55,870 bases of DNA from Bacteroidetes bacterium UBA4416 (GTDB lineage: Bacteria > Bacteroidota > Bacteroidia > B-17B0 > Aurantibacillaceae): the NCBI GenBank assembly GCA_002390745.1, contig DGQK01000014.1:58976-114845 (forward strand), written 5' to 3'. The notes beneath the pieces were generated by a model, which saw only the letters and a list, made by a program, of their open reading frames with translations, was not told the origin of the DNA and ran no database searches. The position numbers and the translations under genes are program-made. Numbering within the stretch: position 1 is the first letter of the stretch; each line of letters opens with the position of its first letter. Shown one piece after another: positions 34,269 through 43,620 of the stretch.

Positions 34269-35609
34269 ATGTTCGACAGTTTATCCGAAAAGCTCGAAAG
34301 AGCGATGAAGAACCTCAAAGGTCAGGGAAAGATCACCGAAATCAACGTTGCCGAAACGCTGAAAGAAGTACGAAAAGCCCTGCTGGATGCCGATGTTAAC
34401 TACAAGGTTGCCAAATCCTTTACCGATACGGTCAAGGAAAAAGCCCTGGGACAGAATGTGCTCACGGCTGTTTCTCCGAGCCAGTTATTGGTAAAGATCA
34501 CGCACGACGAGCTCACCCAGCTGATGGGCGGGCACATGGAAGAGATCTTCATGGGCGGAAATCCAACCGTAATTTTAATGAGCGGCCTGCAGGGTTCGGG
34601 TAAAACCACCTTCACCGGAAAACTGGCAAACTTCCTGAAAACCAAAAAGGGTAAAAAACCCTTGCTGGTAGCCTGCGACGTGTACCGCCCCGCGGCGATC
34701 GACCAGCTGCATGTGCTGGGAGAGCAAATCGGTGTGGATGTATTCTCCAACAAAGAAGAAAAAAATCCTATTGCCATCGCAGAAGCTGCTATTAAGCAAG
34801 CCAAAGAAAACGGCAACAGCATTGTGCTGATCGATACCGCCGGACGCCTGGCCGTCGACGAGCAGATGATGACGGAAATCGCCGAGCTTAAAAAAGCGGT
34901 GAATCCAAACGAGATCCTGTTTGTAGTGGATGCCATGACCGGCCAGGATGCCGTAAATACTGCCAAAGCGTTCAACGACCGCCTCGATTTCGACGGTGTG
35001 GTGCTCACGAAGCTGGATGGCGATACCCGCGGCGGGGCAGCTTTATCGATCAAATCGGTGGTCAACAAGCCGATCAAATTTATCGGTACCGGCGAAAAAA
35101 TGGAAGCCCTGGACATTTTCTACCCCGAGCGTATGGCCGACAGGATCCTGGGCATGGGCGACGTGGTAACCCTCGTAGAACGTGCGCAAGAGCAGTTCAA
35201 CGAAGAAGAGGCCAGGAAGCTCTCCAAAAAAATCGCCAAGAATCAGTTCGACTTCAACGACTTTTTGGGCCAGCTACAGCAGATCAAAAAAATGGGGAAC
35301 ATCAAAGACCTCGTCGGCATGATCCCGGGAGTAGGTAAAGCGATGAAGGATGCAGAGATCAACGACGATGCCTTCAAGGGAATCGAAGCCATTATCGGCT
35401 CCATGACCCCGAAAGAGCGCAGCCAGCCGGAGATCATTAACGGATCGCGCCGTCAGCGTATTGCCAAAGGCAGCGGACAAACGATCCAGGAAGTGAACAA
35501 GCTCCTGAAACAGTTTGAAGACACCCGCAAAATGATGCGTATGATGGGCGACAAGAACCAGATGGCCAAGCTCATGAAGAACATGCCGGGCGGAATGCCG
35601 AGGATGTAG
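34269..35609 (+). CDS. ffh: Signal recognition particle protein
   Basis: Ffh binds 4.5S RNA and signal sequences of nascent proteins and delivers them to FtsY at the membrane. The 446-residue length is normal. The N domain starts MFDSLSEKLERAMKNLKGQG. The G domain has LQGSGKTTFTGKLANFLK, DVYRPAAIDQL, DTAGRLAVDEQMM and TKLDGDTRGGAALS. The M domain is Met-rich at the end (RKMMRMMGDKNQMAKLMKNM). The ATG at 34269 is chosen because the family starts MF-x-x-L. FolD follows 54 bp on, across a short heptamer repeat. Confidence 0.97.
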   Translation: MFDSLSEKLERAMKNLKGQGKITEINVAETLKEVRKALLDADVNYKVAKSFTDTVKEKALGQNVLTAVSPSQLLVKITHDELTQLMGGHMEEIFMGGNPTVILMSGLQGSGKTTFTGKLANFLKTKKGKKPLLVACDVYRPAAIDQLHVLGEQIGVDVFSNKEEKNPIAIAEAAIKQAKENGNSIVLIDTAGRLAVDEQMMTEIAELKKAVNPNEILFVVDAMTGQDAVNTAKAFNDRLDFDGVVLTKLDGDTRGGAALSIKSVVNKPIKFIGTGEKMEALDIFYPERMADRILGMGDVVTLVERAQEQFNEEEARKLSKKIAKNQFDFNDFLGQLQQIKKMGNIKDLVGMIPGVGKAMKDAEINDDAFKGIEAIIGSMTPKERSQPEIINGSRRQRIAKGSGQTIQEVNKLLKQFEDTRKMMRMMGDKNQMAKLMKNMPGGMPRM

Positions 35610-35611
35610 AA

Positions 35612-35653
35612 GCGTGATATGGTGAGAAGTGAATAGTGGTTAGTGATAAGCTT
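35612..35653. repeat. Heptamer repeat between ffh and folD
   Basis: Units GTGAGAA, GTGAATA, GTGGTTA, GTGATAA are in 7-base register just after the ffh stop. Degenerate. Confidence 0.55.
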
Positions 35654-35663
35654 TAAATAAAAA

Positions 35664-36539
35664 ATGATCTTAATCGACGGAAAAAAAATATCGCAGCAGC
35701 TACAGTCCGAAATTGCGGAAGAAGTGAAAGGCATGATCGCCAAAGGCAAAAAGCAGCCACACCTGGCCGCTATCCTGGTAGGCGACGACCCGGCCTCACA
35801 AACCTATGTGAACAGCAAGGTGAAAGCCTGCGAGAACGTTGGCTTCAAAAGCACCCTGATCCGTTTCGAAGCTTATACTTCCGAGCAAAAATTACTTTCC
35901 AAGATCGAAGAGCTTAACCAGGACGACGATATCGACGGCTACATCGTGCAATTGCCTTTGCCGCGCCACATCTCCGAACAAAAGATCATTGAGGCAGTGA
36001 AACCAAGCAAGGACGTAGATGGCTTCCATCCGATCAATGTAGGGCGCCTTGTCCTGAACCTGCCGACCTATGTCAGCGCGACGCCGTTTGGTATCGTGCA
36101 GCTCCTGGAGCGCTATAACATTCCTACGGATGGCAAGCATTGTGTGGTGATCGGCCGCAGCCATATTGTAGGCTCACCGATGAGCATCCTCATGGCCAAA
36201 AATACCAACCTCGGGAACTGCACGGTAACGCTTTGCCACAGCCATACACAAAACCTGAAAGAGCATACCCTGAATGCCGACATCATCATTGCTGCTATCG
36301 GCAAGCCAAACTTTGTGACCGCTGATATGGTGAAAGAAGGTGCCGTGATCATTGATGTGGGCATCAACCGCGTGGACGATGCGTCTACCAAAAGCGGGTT
36401 TAAGCTCGTGGGCGATGTGAAATTCGACGAGGTTTCTCAAAAAGCAGGCTATATTACTCCTGTACCGGGCGGTGTAGGCCCTATGACCATTGCTTCTTTA
36501 TTGAAGAATACACTCATCGCCGCTAAGAAAGAATTTTAA
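35664..36539 (+). CDS. folD: Methylenetetrahydrofolate dehydrogenase / methenyltetrahydrofolate cyclohydrolase
   Basis: FolD interconverts 5,10-methylene-, 5,10-methenyl- and 10-formyl-tetrahydrofolate with NADP in the cytoplasm. The 291-residue protein has the catalytic Lys region YVNSKVKACENVGF, the PLPRHISEQKIIEAVKPSKD and GFHPINVGRL motifs, the NADP loop VVIGRSHIVGSPMS, and the C-terminal PVPGGVGPMTIASLLKNT. All key residues are visible. It uses the one-carbon unit released by FtcD at 30496-32184, and the proximity may be functional. The ATG at 35664 gives the standard MILIDGKKIS start. Confidence 0.96.
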   Translation: MILIDGKKISQQLQSEIAEEVKGMIAKGKKQPHLAAILVGDDPASQTYVNSKVKACENVGFKSTLIRFEAYTSEQKLLSKIEELNQDDDIDGYIVQLPLPRHISEQKIIEAVKPSKDVDGFHPINVGRLVLNLPTYVSATPFGIVQLLERYNIPTDGKHCVVIGRSHIVGSPMSILMAKNTNLGNCTVTLCHSHTQNLKEHTLNADIIIAAIGKPNFVTADMVKEGAVIIDVGINRVDDASTKSGFKLVGDVKFDEVSQKAGYITPVPGGVGPMTIASLLKNTLIAAKKEF

Positions 36540-36815
36540 TCCTTCTTATTTTCGATTTAATATTCAACCCTTTCAGGCTTGTAAGTAACCATCCGTTTTT
36601 TGTTACTGACATTCAGATATGTATCCTTGATTTGTCGACTGTATGCTGATAATCCACTTCCGAAGATCCAGAAGGCATTCAACATACATAATTCAACACG
36701 AAAATAAGCAGATGTAGTAGCCTAGGGGGAGTGAGTATGTATCAAGCCTGTATAATGGTTGAATACAATTAGCTTTAATTTCTCTCAATACATTGGATGA
36801 AGTTTGTAAAAAGCG
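36540..36815. other. Intergenic region
   Basis: Nothing recognisable is seen in this gap between two genes that point toward each other. It is AT-rich and has no long frame. Confidence 0.4.
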
Positions 36816-36843
36816 AAAGTCCCGGCCACTACCCCGGGACTTT
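36816..36843 (-). terminator. Rho-independent terminator downstream of the FadL-like gene
   Basis: AAAGTCCCGG (36817-36826) pairs with CCGGGACTTT around an 8-base loop. On the minus strand the stem is followed by CGCTTTTT. It lies about 30 bp after the stop at 36873. Confidence 0.8.
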
Positions 36844-36872
36844 CTAACCAATTAATCTAGAACAAAACTACA

Positions 36873-38366
36873 CTAAAACTTACTACCTACAGTTACACCA
36901 ATAGTCGTGCCAGAATTATTAACAGTGGATTTATCCACGTAATTTGCGTTGTACATATAGTACGTATCGTTTGTAACAGACTGTGTAACAGCTAAATCTA
37001 TATAAAATTTATTCATCCTGTAACCGATCCCTCCTGTATAGAAGGTCCTTACACCATCGCCGTTAAAAACATTACCGAAGGGACTTCCGTACATGGCATA
37101 GCCCGCTCTCAGGTAAATCGGCTTCAAAACCACCTCTGCCCCCACCCGCAGATTGGAGCTTGCACTGTATTTGGTTTTAATGGTATTATTTACACCGGTA
37201 AATACCTGCGGAGAGCTTCTTAAAGCGGCGGCGCTGTAGTTCAGGTAATCGTAATCCACATTCAAAGCGCCGTATTTCTGGAATAAGAGAGCGATACTCA
37301 CGGTGAGCCTCATCGGTGTCACCAGCTTGTAGTTGAATTTTCCTCCCGGGCTGGGCGGATTATCTTCCGAATAAGAATCGCCCTCATCAAAACGCGTGGT
37401 CATGGAGTAAATATAGGTATCGGTGAGGTTGTAAAAGGTAGGAGTGGCGTAGCTCACACCCAATCTTAAAAAGTCAGTGGCCCGGTAAATGGCTCCCAGC
37501 TTCAGGTTCACACCTGTTCCGCTGGTACGGTAGGTTTCCTGGTAAGTCAGGTCCTTAAAGCCACCAAAACCCGGATAATAGTACACGCCGTAACTGTAGG
37601 TAGATTTGGTTGGGCTTACCCGCAAAGAGTCTTTATCATCGGCTTCGGTATAGGTAGACTGGTAATTGAAATTAACAGATGAAATACCCAATGAAGCGCC
37701 GATGTACAATTTATCGTCATAACCATAGGCATAGTTGATATTCCATTCGTTGATCCTGCCCGATTTCTGAATTTCGTTGGCCTGCCTGAGGTTGTATTTG
37801 GTATCCACAAAGCTGTAGTATTTACCATCCAGGGTATCCAGCGCCAGCGTATTAAACGCCAGGCCTTCATAGCTTCCATCCAGGTTTTTGGGGGTAATGC
37901 CCTTGGCGGCGGCCAGCATATCCTGCGTGATGCTTTTGTGGTTGCTGCTGCCTTCGATATGGATCTCCGAGTTAAAATTCACCAGCTGGTTACCCGAAAA
38001 GCCCAGGGCATGGTGCGATTTCGGATCGATCTTGCTGTCCCAGGCACCAACAATGGTGAGCCCATCGAAGGTGGCATTGGACGAAGGTGTGCTGAACTCA
38101 GTGCCGTTATGGCTTGCCTTTGCTGTGCCGAATTTAAGTCCAAGGCCAATATTGATATCTCCTTTTTTGTAGAGGCCTATCCCGGCGGGGTTAATTGCCA
38201 TGGCGGAGCCATCGGCACCCAAGGCGCCAAATGAGCCGGCCATGGCCTTGCTGCGGGCGGTTCCGCCGAAAAAGGTCTGCGAATAGCGCATAGCGTCCAG
38301 ATCGTTTTGTGCTGATAATGGCACCGAGAGTGCACATAGAACCGCTATATATAAACTGCTTTTCAT
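36873..38366 (-). CDS. OmpP1/FadL/TodX-family outer-membrane transporter
   Basis: The 497-residue protein has a signal peptide (MKSSLYIAVLCALSVPLSAQ). The next segment DAMRYSQTFFGGTARSKAMA and GSFGALGADGSAMAINPAGI is the typical N-terminal plug of FadL-like barrels (NPAG motif). The rest alternates hydrophobic and polar residues as in a 14-stranded barrel and ends in F (VTVGSKF), the C-terminal signal for outer-membrane insertion. Such proteins move hydrophobic molecules such as fatty acids or aromatics into the cell. The substrate cannot be told. The gene is followed by a strong terminator. The lipoprotein gene upstream on the same strand is 118 bp away and may be co-transcribed. Confidence 0.9.
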   Translation of the reverse strand: MKSSLYIAVLCALSVPLSAQNDLDAMRYSQTFFGGTARSKAMAGSFGALGADGSAMAINPAGIGLYKKGDINIGLGLKFGTAKASHNGTEFSTPSSNATFDGLTIVGAWDSKIDPKSHHALGFSGNQLVNFNSEIHIEGSSNHKSITQDMLAAAKGITPKNLDGSYEGLAFNTLALDTLDGKYYSFVDTKYNLRQANEIQKSGRINEWNINYAYGYDDKLYIGASLGISSVNFNYQSTYTEADDKDSLRVSPTKSTYSYGVYYYPGFGGFKDLTYQETYRTSGTGVNLKLGAIYRATDFLRLGVSYATPTFYNLTDTYIYSMTTRFDEGDSYSEDNPPSPGGKFNYKLVTPMRLTVSIALLFQKYGALNVDYDYLNYSAAALRSSPQVFTGVNNTIKTKYSASSNLRVGAEVVLKPIYLRAGYAMYGSPFGNVFNGDGVRTFYTGGIGYRMNKFYIDLAVTQSVTNDTYYMYNANYVDKSTVNNSGTTIGVTVGSKF

Positions 38367-38484
38367 AAGTAAGTGCTATTGTTTTTTATTGCCGTATGAC
38401 ATAGCCATATTTCTTCAGGTCGCAATAGAGTACCAGCAACATGGCTATTCATAAAATGATTCCGTAAAGTTTGTATTTGGGAGA

Positions 38485-39891
38485 TTATCTCGGACGACCA
38501 CTACCACCTGAACGAACGCCACCTCCTCCGCCGCCTCCGCCATTATTGGATGGAAACTGGAAGTTGTCGCGCGCCGGAGCTTCATACTGCTTAATTGGCT
38601 GTTGCTGCTCATATTGCTTCACCGGCTGCTCATATTGCCTGATGGGCTGGCTTTCATACTGCTGTTTGACGGGCTGATCGTATTGCCTGATAGGCTGATT
38701 GTCATATTGCTGTTTGACAGGCTGATCGTATTGTTTCACCGGCTGGTTGTTGTAATTCCGGACAGGCTGGTTATCGATGGGTTGTTTCACCGGAGCGCTG
38801 TACCCGTCGTTGTAATTCCTGCCGGGATTAACGGCATCGGGCTTGGTTGTTGTTCCTCTTACAGGATTATCTCCATAAGTGGTTTTACCCGGATTGGCGA
38901 TCGTACCTTGCCCCTGAGAATTTCTGATCCCTGCCGACCCGTTGGTGTACGCGCCTACTTTTGACGGGGTAGACCTTACCGGCTCATCCGCAAACTTAGG
39001 AATGGATGCCTGCTGCTGAGCTACTGACGATACATATTTCTGCACATAGCCGTCATCGGTTTTCACTCCCGGATTTGAGGTTCTCGGACTATTGTTGCCG
39101 GTGTGCGAAGCCCTCGGCCCGTAGGTATAACCGCTGTTCACGTCATAACCGTTGTAGTAGCCCCAGCCATTGTATGGGTAGGAATAGCCGTAGCCGCCAT
39201 AATAGGGATTGTAGCCGTATCCGTAGCCATAAGGGTTGTAACCATATCCGTAACCGTAGCCATACCCGAAACCGTAGTATGGGTAACCGCCCCAGCCATT
39301 GTTGTAACCATTGTAATAGCCGTTGTTGTAACCCTGCCAGTAGGCAGAGGTATAGGGGTCGTAAGGGTTGTAGCCATTGTAACCGCCATACCCGTAGTTA
39401 TTGCCCCAGCCATAGTTCATGTAAAACGAGACAGATGGATTGTAAGCGTAATTGTTGTAACCGGAACCCCACCAGCTGTAGCCGTTGTAAACGCTCACGC
39501 CGTAGTTGTAGGGGTTGCGGTTGTACCAGTAGGAGTTGGTGTAGTAATTATCGTAATAGCTGAGCCCGTTGATGTTATTATCGAAGCGTTTGATGCGGGT
39601 AGCGTATTCGTAATCGTAATAATCGTCGTATTTGAATTCCCTGTCTTTGTAATAAGGGTTAGCATCGTCCTTTTCCTGCTGGGCCTTACGTACGGCGGCG
39701 ATAGAATCGTTGTAGCGCTTCTCACGGGCTTCACGGGCGGCCTTTTTTTCGGCGGCTATTCTTGCCTCCTCGATCCTGTCCTCCTTCGGGTTGGCATACA
39801 CATCGTCGTTGGAAGATGCTTGTTTTTGGGTGGCGCAGGAAGAGATAAGAAACAATACGATTAGATTAAGGACCAGAACTGATTGTTTCAT
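38485..39891 (-). CDS. Lipoprotein with Tyr/Gly/Asn-rich and Gln/Pro-rich low-complexity regions
   Basis: The 468-residue protein has a lipoprotein signal (LVLNLIVLFLISSCATQ; Cys19). An Ala/Glu/Arg-rich helical region (residues 38-75, probably coiled coil) follows. Residues about 80-260 are dominated by Tyr, Gly and Asn, with runs such as GYGYGYGYGYNPYGYGYGY. Residues about 365-440 repeat Q-P-[VI]-[KR]-Q-Y units. The protein ends with nine or so glycines and SGRPR. No folded domain can be recognised. Tyr/Gly-rich low complexity of this kind is typical of proteins that self-associate, and the lipid anchor would place it in the inner or outer membrane. Bacteroidota annotations sometimes call similar proteins vitellogenin-like, which is only a composition match. 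It is divergent from proS. Confidence 0.85.
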   Translation of the reverse strand: MKQSVLVLNLIVLFLISSCATQKQASSNDDVYANPKEDRIEEARIAAEKKAAREAREKRYNDSIAAVRKAQQEKDDANPYYKDREFKYDDYYDYEYATRIKRFDNNINGLSYYDNYYTNSYWYNRNPYNYGVSVYNGYSWWGSGYNNYAYNPSVSFYMNYGWGNNYGYGGYNGYNPYDPYTSAYWQGYNNGYYNGYNNGWGGYPYYGFGYGYGYGYGYNPYGYGYGYNPYYGGYGYSYPYNGWGYYNGYDVNSGYTYGPRASHTGNNSPRTSNPGVKTDDGYVQKYVSSVAQQQASIPKFADEPVRSTPSKVGAYTNGSAGIRNSQGQGTIANPGKTTYGDNPVRGTTTKPDAVNPGRNYNDGYSAPVKQPIDNQPVRNYNNQPVKQYDQPVKQQYDNQPIRQYDQPVKQQYESQPIRQYEQPVKQYEQQQPIKQYEAPARDNFQFPSNNGGGGGGGGVRSGGSGRPR

Positions 39892-39936
39892 TTTATTAGT
39901 TTTTAATCATAACACGAAAAACGTGCAATAAAAGTT

Positions 39937-39944
39937 TAACTTTG
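39937..39944 (+). promoter_or_regulatory. TAnnTTTG promoter box for proS
   Basis: TAACTTTG lies 81 bp before the proS ATG, in the intergenic region shared with the divergent lipoprotein gene. Confidence 0.5.
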
Positions 39945-40025
39945 CAGGGGATGCACTTGTAAAAATACAAAATAAGTGCCAAACCTTAGAACACATCATT
40001 TCAATTTAACATTTGTTATACAAGT

Positions 40026-41504
40026 ATGAGCAAAGAACTGACAAAGCGGTCGGAAGATTACAGTAAGTGGTACAATGATTTAGTAGTAAAAGCGGATCTC
40101 GCGGATCACTCAGCCGTAAAGGGCTGTATGGTGATCAAACCCGGTGGCTACGCCATCTGGGAGAACATGCAGAAGGCGCTGGATAAGATGTTCAAAGACA
40201 CGGGACATGTCAACGCTTACTTCCCTTTGTTCATCCCCAAAAGTTTATTTGAAGCAGAAGAAAAAAACGCAGAAGGCTTTGCCAAAGAGTGCGCCGTGGT
40301 AACTCATTACCGCCTCAAAACAAACCCGAATGATAAAACAAAACTCATCGTTGATCCGGAAGCGAAACTGGAGGAGGAATTGATCGTTCGCCCGACAAGC
40401 GAGGCGATTATCTGGAATACTTACAAAGGCTGGATCCAGTCGTACCGCGACCTACCGATCCTGGTAAACCAATGGGCCAATGTGGTACGCTGGGAGATGC
40501 GCACGCGCCTGTTTCTTCGTACCACGGAATTCCTTTGGCAGGAAGGCCATACAGCGCATGCCACTAAGGAAGAAGCGATTGCAGAAACGAAACAGATGCT
40601 GGAAGTGTATGCTGATTTTGTGGAAAACTGGATGGCTGTACCGGTTGTGAAAGGAGTAAAAACGCCTAATGAGCGCTTTGCCGGCGCCGACGACACCTAT
40701 TGCATCGAGGCACTGATGCAGGACGGCAAAGCCCTGCAGGCAGGCACTTCACATTTCCTCGGGCAGAATTTCGCGAAGGCGTTTGATGTAAAATACGTCA
40801 CCAAAGACAATAAGCAGGAACATGTATGGGCAACGTCCTGGGGCGTTTCCACGCGATTGATGGGAGCCCTCATCATGAGCCACAGCGATGATCACGGGCT
40901 GATCATTCCTCCGAAACTGGCGCCTACGCAGGTGGTGATCGTGCCTATTTACAAGGGCGACGAGGGCCTGGCGAAGGTATCGGAAGTGGCAAATGTTATT
41001 AAGAAAAAACTTCAGGCCAAAGGCATTACGGTAAAATACGACGACCGCGACTCTCAGCGCCCGGGTTGGAAATTTGCAGACTACGAGCTGAAGGGTGTCC
41101 CGGTGCGTATTGCCATCGGCGAGCGTGACCTGGCCAACGGAACGGTGGAACTGGCGAGGCGCGACAACCTTAGCAAAGAAACCGTGAGCATTGAAGGTAT
41201 CGACACGCTGATCGAAAAACTGCTGGAAGATATCCAGGACAATTTATTTAAACGTGCCAAACAGCGTACGCAAAACCTCACCACAAGGGTCGACACCTAC
41301 GAGGAGTTCAAAAAAGTGCTGGAAGAAAAAACCGGCTTCATTTATGCTCACTGGGACGGCACTCCTGAAACGGAAGAGAAGATCAAAGAGGAAACCAAAG
41401 CAACGATCCGCTGCATTCCGCTGAATAATGAACAGGAAGCGGGCGTATGTATTTATAGCGGTAAACCAAGCACACAGCGTGTTTTATTTGCGAAAGCTTA
41501 TTAA
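40026..41504 (+). CDS. proS: Prolyl-tRNA synthetase (short, archaeal/eukaryal-type)
   Basis: ProS charges tRNA-Pro with proline. At 492 residues it is the short class II form without the bacterial editing insertion, the usual type in Bacteroidota. Class II motifs are GGYAIWENMQKALDKMFKDT, LIVRPTSEAIIWNTYKGWI, WEMRTRLFLRTTEFLWQEGH and DDHGLIIPPKLAPTQVVIVP. The anticodon-binding domain follows, and a C-terminal zinc-ribbon-like extension ends in YSGKPSTQRVLFAKAY. The ATG at 40026 gives the standard MSKELTKRSEDYSKWYNDLV start. Confidence 0.97.
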   Translation: MSKELTKRSEDYSKWYNDLVVKADLADHSAVKGCMVIKPGGYAIWENMQKALDKMFKDTGHVNAYFPLFIPKSLFEAEEKNAEGFAKECAVVTHYRLKTNPNDKTKLIVDPEAKLEEELIVRPTSEAIIWNTYKGWIQSYRDLPILVNQWANVVRWEMRTRLFLRTTEFLWQEGHTAHATKEEAIAETKQMLEVYADFVENWMAVPVVKGVKTPNERFAGADDTYCIEALMQDGKALQAGTSHFLGQNFAKAFDVKYVTKDNKQEHVWATSWGVSTRLMGALIMSHSDDHGLIIPPKLAPTQVVIVPIYKGDEGLAKVSEVANVIKKKLQAKGITVKYDDRDSQRPGWKFADYELKGVPVRIAIGERDLANGTVELARRDNLSKETVSIEGIDTLIEKLLEDIQDNLFKRAKQRTQNLTTRVDTYEEFKKVLEEKTGFIYAHWDGTPETEEKIKEETKATIRCIPLNNEQEAGVCIYSGKPSTQRVLFAKAY

Positions 41505-41645
41505 TCAATTACTATAAATTATAATGGTTACAAATTCAGACACGAATACACGAATGCTCTGTACACGCTACAGCTGGTGTGTTCGTACGGATTCGTCATC
41601 ATCATTTGTTATCCCTAAACTACTAAAAGCACTTTAAAAAGAATT

Positions 41646-42251
41646 ATGTCAACACTGATCATCTTCCGCCACGGACAAAGCGTTTGGAACCTCGAAAATA
41701 AATTTACCGGCTGGGTGGATGTAGAGCTTACCGATAAAGGAGTGGAGGAAGCAAAGAACGCGGGAGAAAAACTAAAGCCTTTCCGTTTCGACCTGGCTTA
41801 TGCTTCGGATTTGAAACGTGCTCAAAACACCCTGAAAACAGCCCTTGAGGTAGCAGGACAGCCAGATGTTCCAACGACTTACGACAAAGCCTTGAACGAA
41901 CGGATGTACGGCGATCTTCAGGGCCTAGACAAAACGGAAACGGCCAAAAAATTCGGAGAGGACCAGGTGAAGATTTGGAGGAGAAGCTACGATATTGCGC
42001 CTCCCAACGGAGAAAGCCTGAAGGATACGGCTGCCCGCGTGATCCCCTACTACAAAGCCGAAATAGAGCCAAAGCTCAGAGAAGGTAAAAATATTGTCAT
42101 CGCCGCTCATGGCAACAGCTTACGCGCGCTGATCATGTACCTCGAAAATATGACGCCGGAACAGATCCTGGAATTTGAGATTGGCACGGCGGTTCCCCGC
42201 CACTACGAGCTGGATAAAAACCTGACTGTTTTAAAAGCTGAAAATCTATAG
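41646..42251 (+). CDS. gpmA: 2,3-bisphosphoglycerate-dependent phosphoglycerate mutase
   Basis: GpmA interconverts 3- and 2-phosphoglycerate in glycolysis. The 201-residue protein shows the phosphohistidine motif LIIFRHGQSVWN and the substrate segment NKFTGWVDVELTDKG. It also has SDLKRAQNT, the ALNERMYGDLQGLDK segment (usually ERHYG or ERMYG) and VIAAHGNSLRA with the second catalytic His. It is shorter than most members (about 230-250 residues) because the C-terminal tail is reduced; core residues are all present. The next gene starts 3 bp after the stop and is likely co-transcribed. Confidence 0.94.
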   Translation: MSTLIIFRHGQSVWNLENKFTGWVDVELTDKGVEEAKNAGEKLKPFRFDLAYASDLKRAQNTLKTALEVAGQPDVPTTYDKALNERMYGDLQGLDKTETAKKFGEDQVKIWRRSYDIAPPNGESLKDTAARVIPYYKAEIEPKLREGKNIVIAAHGNSLRALIMYLENMTPEQILEFEIGTAVPRHYELDKNLTVLKAENL

Positions 42252-42254
42252 GTC

Positions 42255-42722
42255 ATGTCCTCATCGCAGCAATTCATAAATTCGAACAGCAAGACGATTG
42301 CCATCGACTTTGACGGAACGATTGTGGAGCACGACTTTCCGAGGATCGGGAAAGAAATGCTGTTTGCGTTTTCCACGATTAAGGAACTTAGCAAGAAGGG
42401 GCACAAGCTTATTTTATGGACCTACCGCACGGGCGACCTGCTGGATGAAGCGGTGGAGTATTGCCGCAAAAACGGTGTGGAGTTTTATGCCGTGAACAAG
42501 AATTATCCGGAAGAGCAGATGTCGGAAGGCACCGCCAGGAAGCTGATCGCCGACATTTTCATCGATGACCGCAACGTAGGCGGATTCCCCGGCTGGAGCG
42601 CCGTGTGGCAAATCCTGCACCCGGAAGGGGGCGACTTCAACCATACATTTACGAATCCGGAGGCTCACCACAACTACAAAAAAGAGAAAAGCTTTTTTCA
42701 GAAATTATTCGGAAAAGAATAG
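42255..42722 (+). CDS. HAD-superfamily phosphatase-like protein (BT0820-like)
   Basis: The 155-residue protein has the HAD nucleophile motif TIAIDFDGTIVEHDFP, the motif II region KLILWTYRTGD with Thr, a Lys-containing segment, and the acidic motif ADIFIDDRNVGG. It lacks a cap of any size, so it belongs to the small C0/C2-less HAD hydrolases seen in Bacteroides. A small phosphometabolite or phosphoprotein is the likely substrate. It follows gpmA by 3 bp and precedes map by 22 bp, so the three form an operon. Confidence 0.85.
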   Translation: MSSSQQFINSNSKTIAIDFDGTIVEHDFPRIGKEMLFAFSTIKELSKKGHKLILWTYRTGDLLDEAVEYCRKNGVEFYAVNKNYPEEQMSEGTARKLIADIFIDDRNVGGFPGWSAVWQILHPEGGDFNHTFTNPEAHHNYKKEKSFFQKLFGKE

Positions 42723-42744
42723 CTATTGAGAAACGAAAAACACC

Positions 42745-43548
42745 ATGAAGAGAATCATTTTAAAAAGCAGGGAAGAGATTGAGCTGATGCGCGAAGCCGC
42801 ACTGAGTGTATCGCGCACCTTAGGCGTGATCGCTAAAGAAATAAAACCGGGCGTTACTTCGCTGTACCTCGATAAGATTGCCGAAGAATATATCCGCGAC
42901 AATGGCGGCACGCCTTTATTCAAGGGCATGTACGACTTCCCGAATGCGCTGTGCATGTCGCTGAACGAATCGGTGGTGCATGGAATCCCCAACGACAAGC
43001 CTCTGCGCGAGGGGGATATTATTTCGGTAGACTGCGGCGTGAAGAAAAACGGCTATTGCGGCGATCATGCGTATACCTTTGCAGTGGGCGAAGTAAAGCC
43101 GGAAGTGCGCCGCCTGCTCGACGTGACGCTGGAATGCCTTTACCTGGGCATCGAACAGTTTAAGACCGGCAACCGCATTGGCGATATCGGCTTTGCGATC
43201 CAGTCGCATGCCGAAAAAAACGGCTACGGGGTGGTGAGGGAACTGGTAGGCCATGGCCTGGGAAAAGACCTGCACGAGGGGCCGGATGTCCCGAATTTCG
43301 GAAAACGCGGCGACGGGCCGAAATTAAAGGACGGCATGGTGCTGGCCATCGAGCCGATGATCAATATGGGCAAACGCCAGGTGCAATTCATGAAAGACGG
43401 CTGGACGGTACTGACCATAGACCGCCTTCCGTCGGCCCATTTTGAGCATGATGTAGCGATGATTGACGGGAAACCCGATATTTTATCGACGTTCCAATAT
43501 GTGGAAGAGGCGCTCGGAATTCAGCCAGGCATGTCAACAAACCTTTAA
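42745..43548 (+). CDS. map: Methionine aminopeptidase, type I
   Basis: Map removes the initiator Met from new proteins. The 267-residue enzyme has the five metal ligands: Asp in ISVDCGVKKNG, Asp in GYCGDHAYTFAV, His in LVGHGLGKDLHEGP, Glu in VLAIEPMINMG, and Glu in AHFEHDVAMID. The His of VVHGIPN is the substrate-binding residue. Length and N-terminus are normal for type I. It is the last gene of a run with gpmA and the HAD protein. The lipoprotein gene that follows is 72 bp away and may have its own promoter. Confidence 0.96.
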   Translation: MKRIILKSREEIELMREAALSVSRTLGVIAKEIKPGVTSLYLDKIAEEYIRDNGGTPLFKGMYDFPNALCMSLNESVVHGIPNDKPLREGDIISVDCGVKKNGYCGDHAYTFAVGEVKPEVRRLLDVTLECLYLGIEQFKTGNRIGDIGFAIQSHAEKNGYGVVRELVGHGLGKDLHEGPDVPNFGKRGDGPKLKDGMVLAIEPMINMGKRQVQFMKDGWTVLTIDRLPSAHFEHDVAMIDGKPDILSTFQYVEEALGIQPGMSTNL

Positions 43549-43620
43549 AACATTTATTTTGTTATTTCACCAAAAAGTATTTACTTGCATAGGTTTTTTG
43601 ATCCAATAAACAAATCAATT

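Noticed and set aside
39103..39864. A 253-codon plus-strand frame of Val/Ile-rich, membrane-like sequence
   Set aside because: It is the reverse complement of the Tyr/Gly/Asn-rich lipoprotein gene; TA(C/T) and GG codons read backwards give Val/Ile. The Cys/Arg-rich overlapping frame at 39006-39563 has the same cause.
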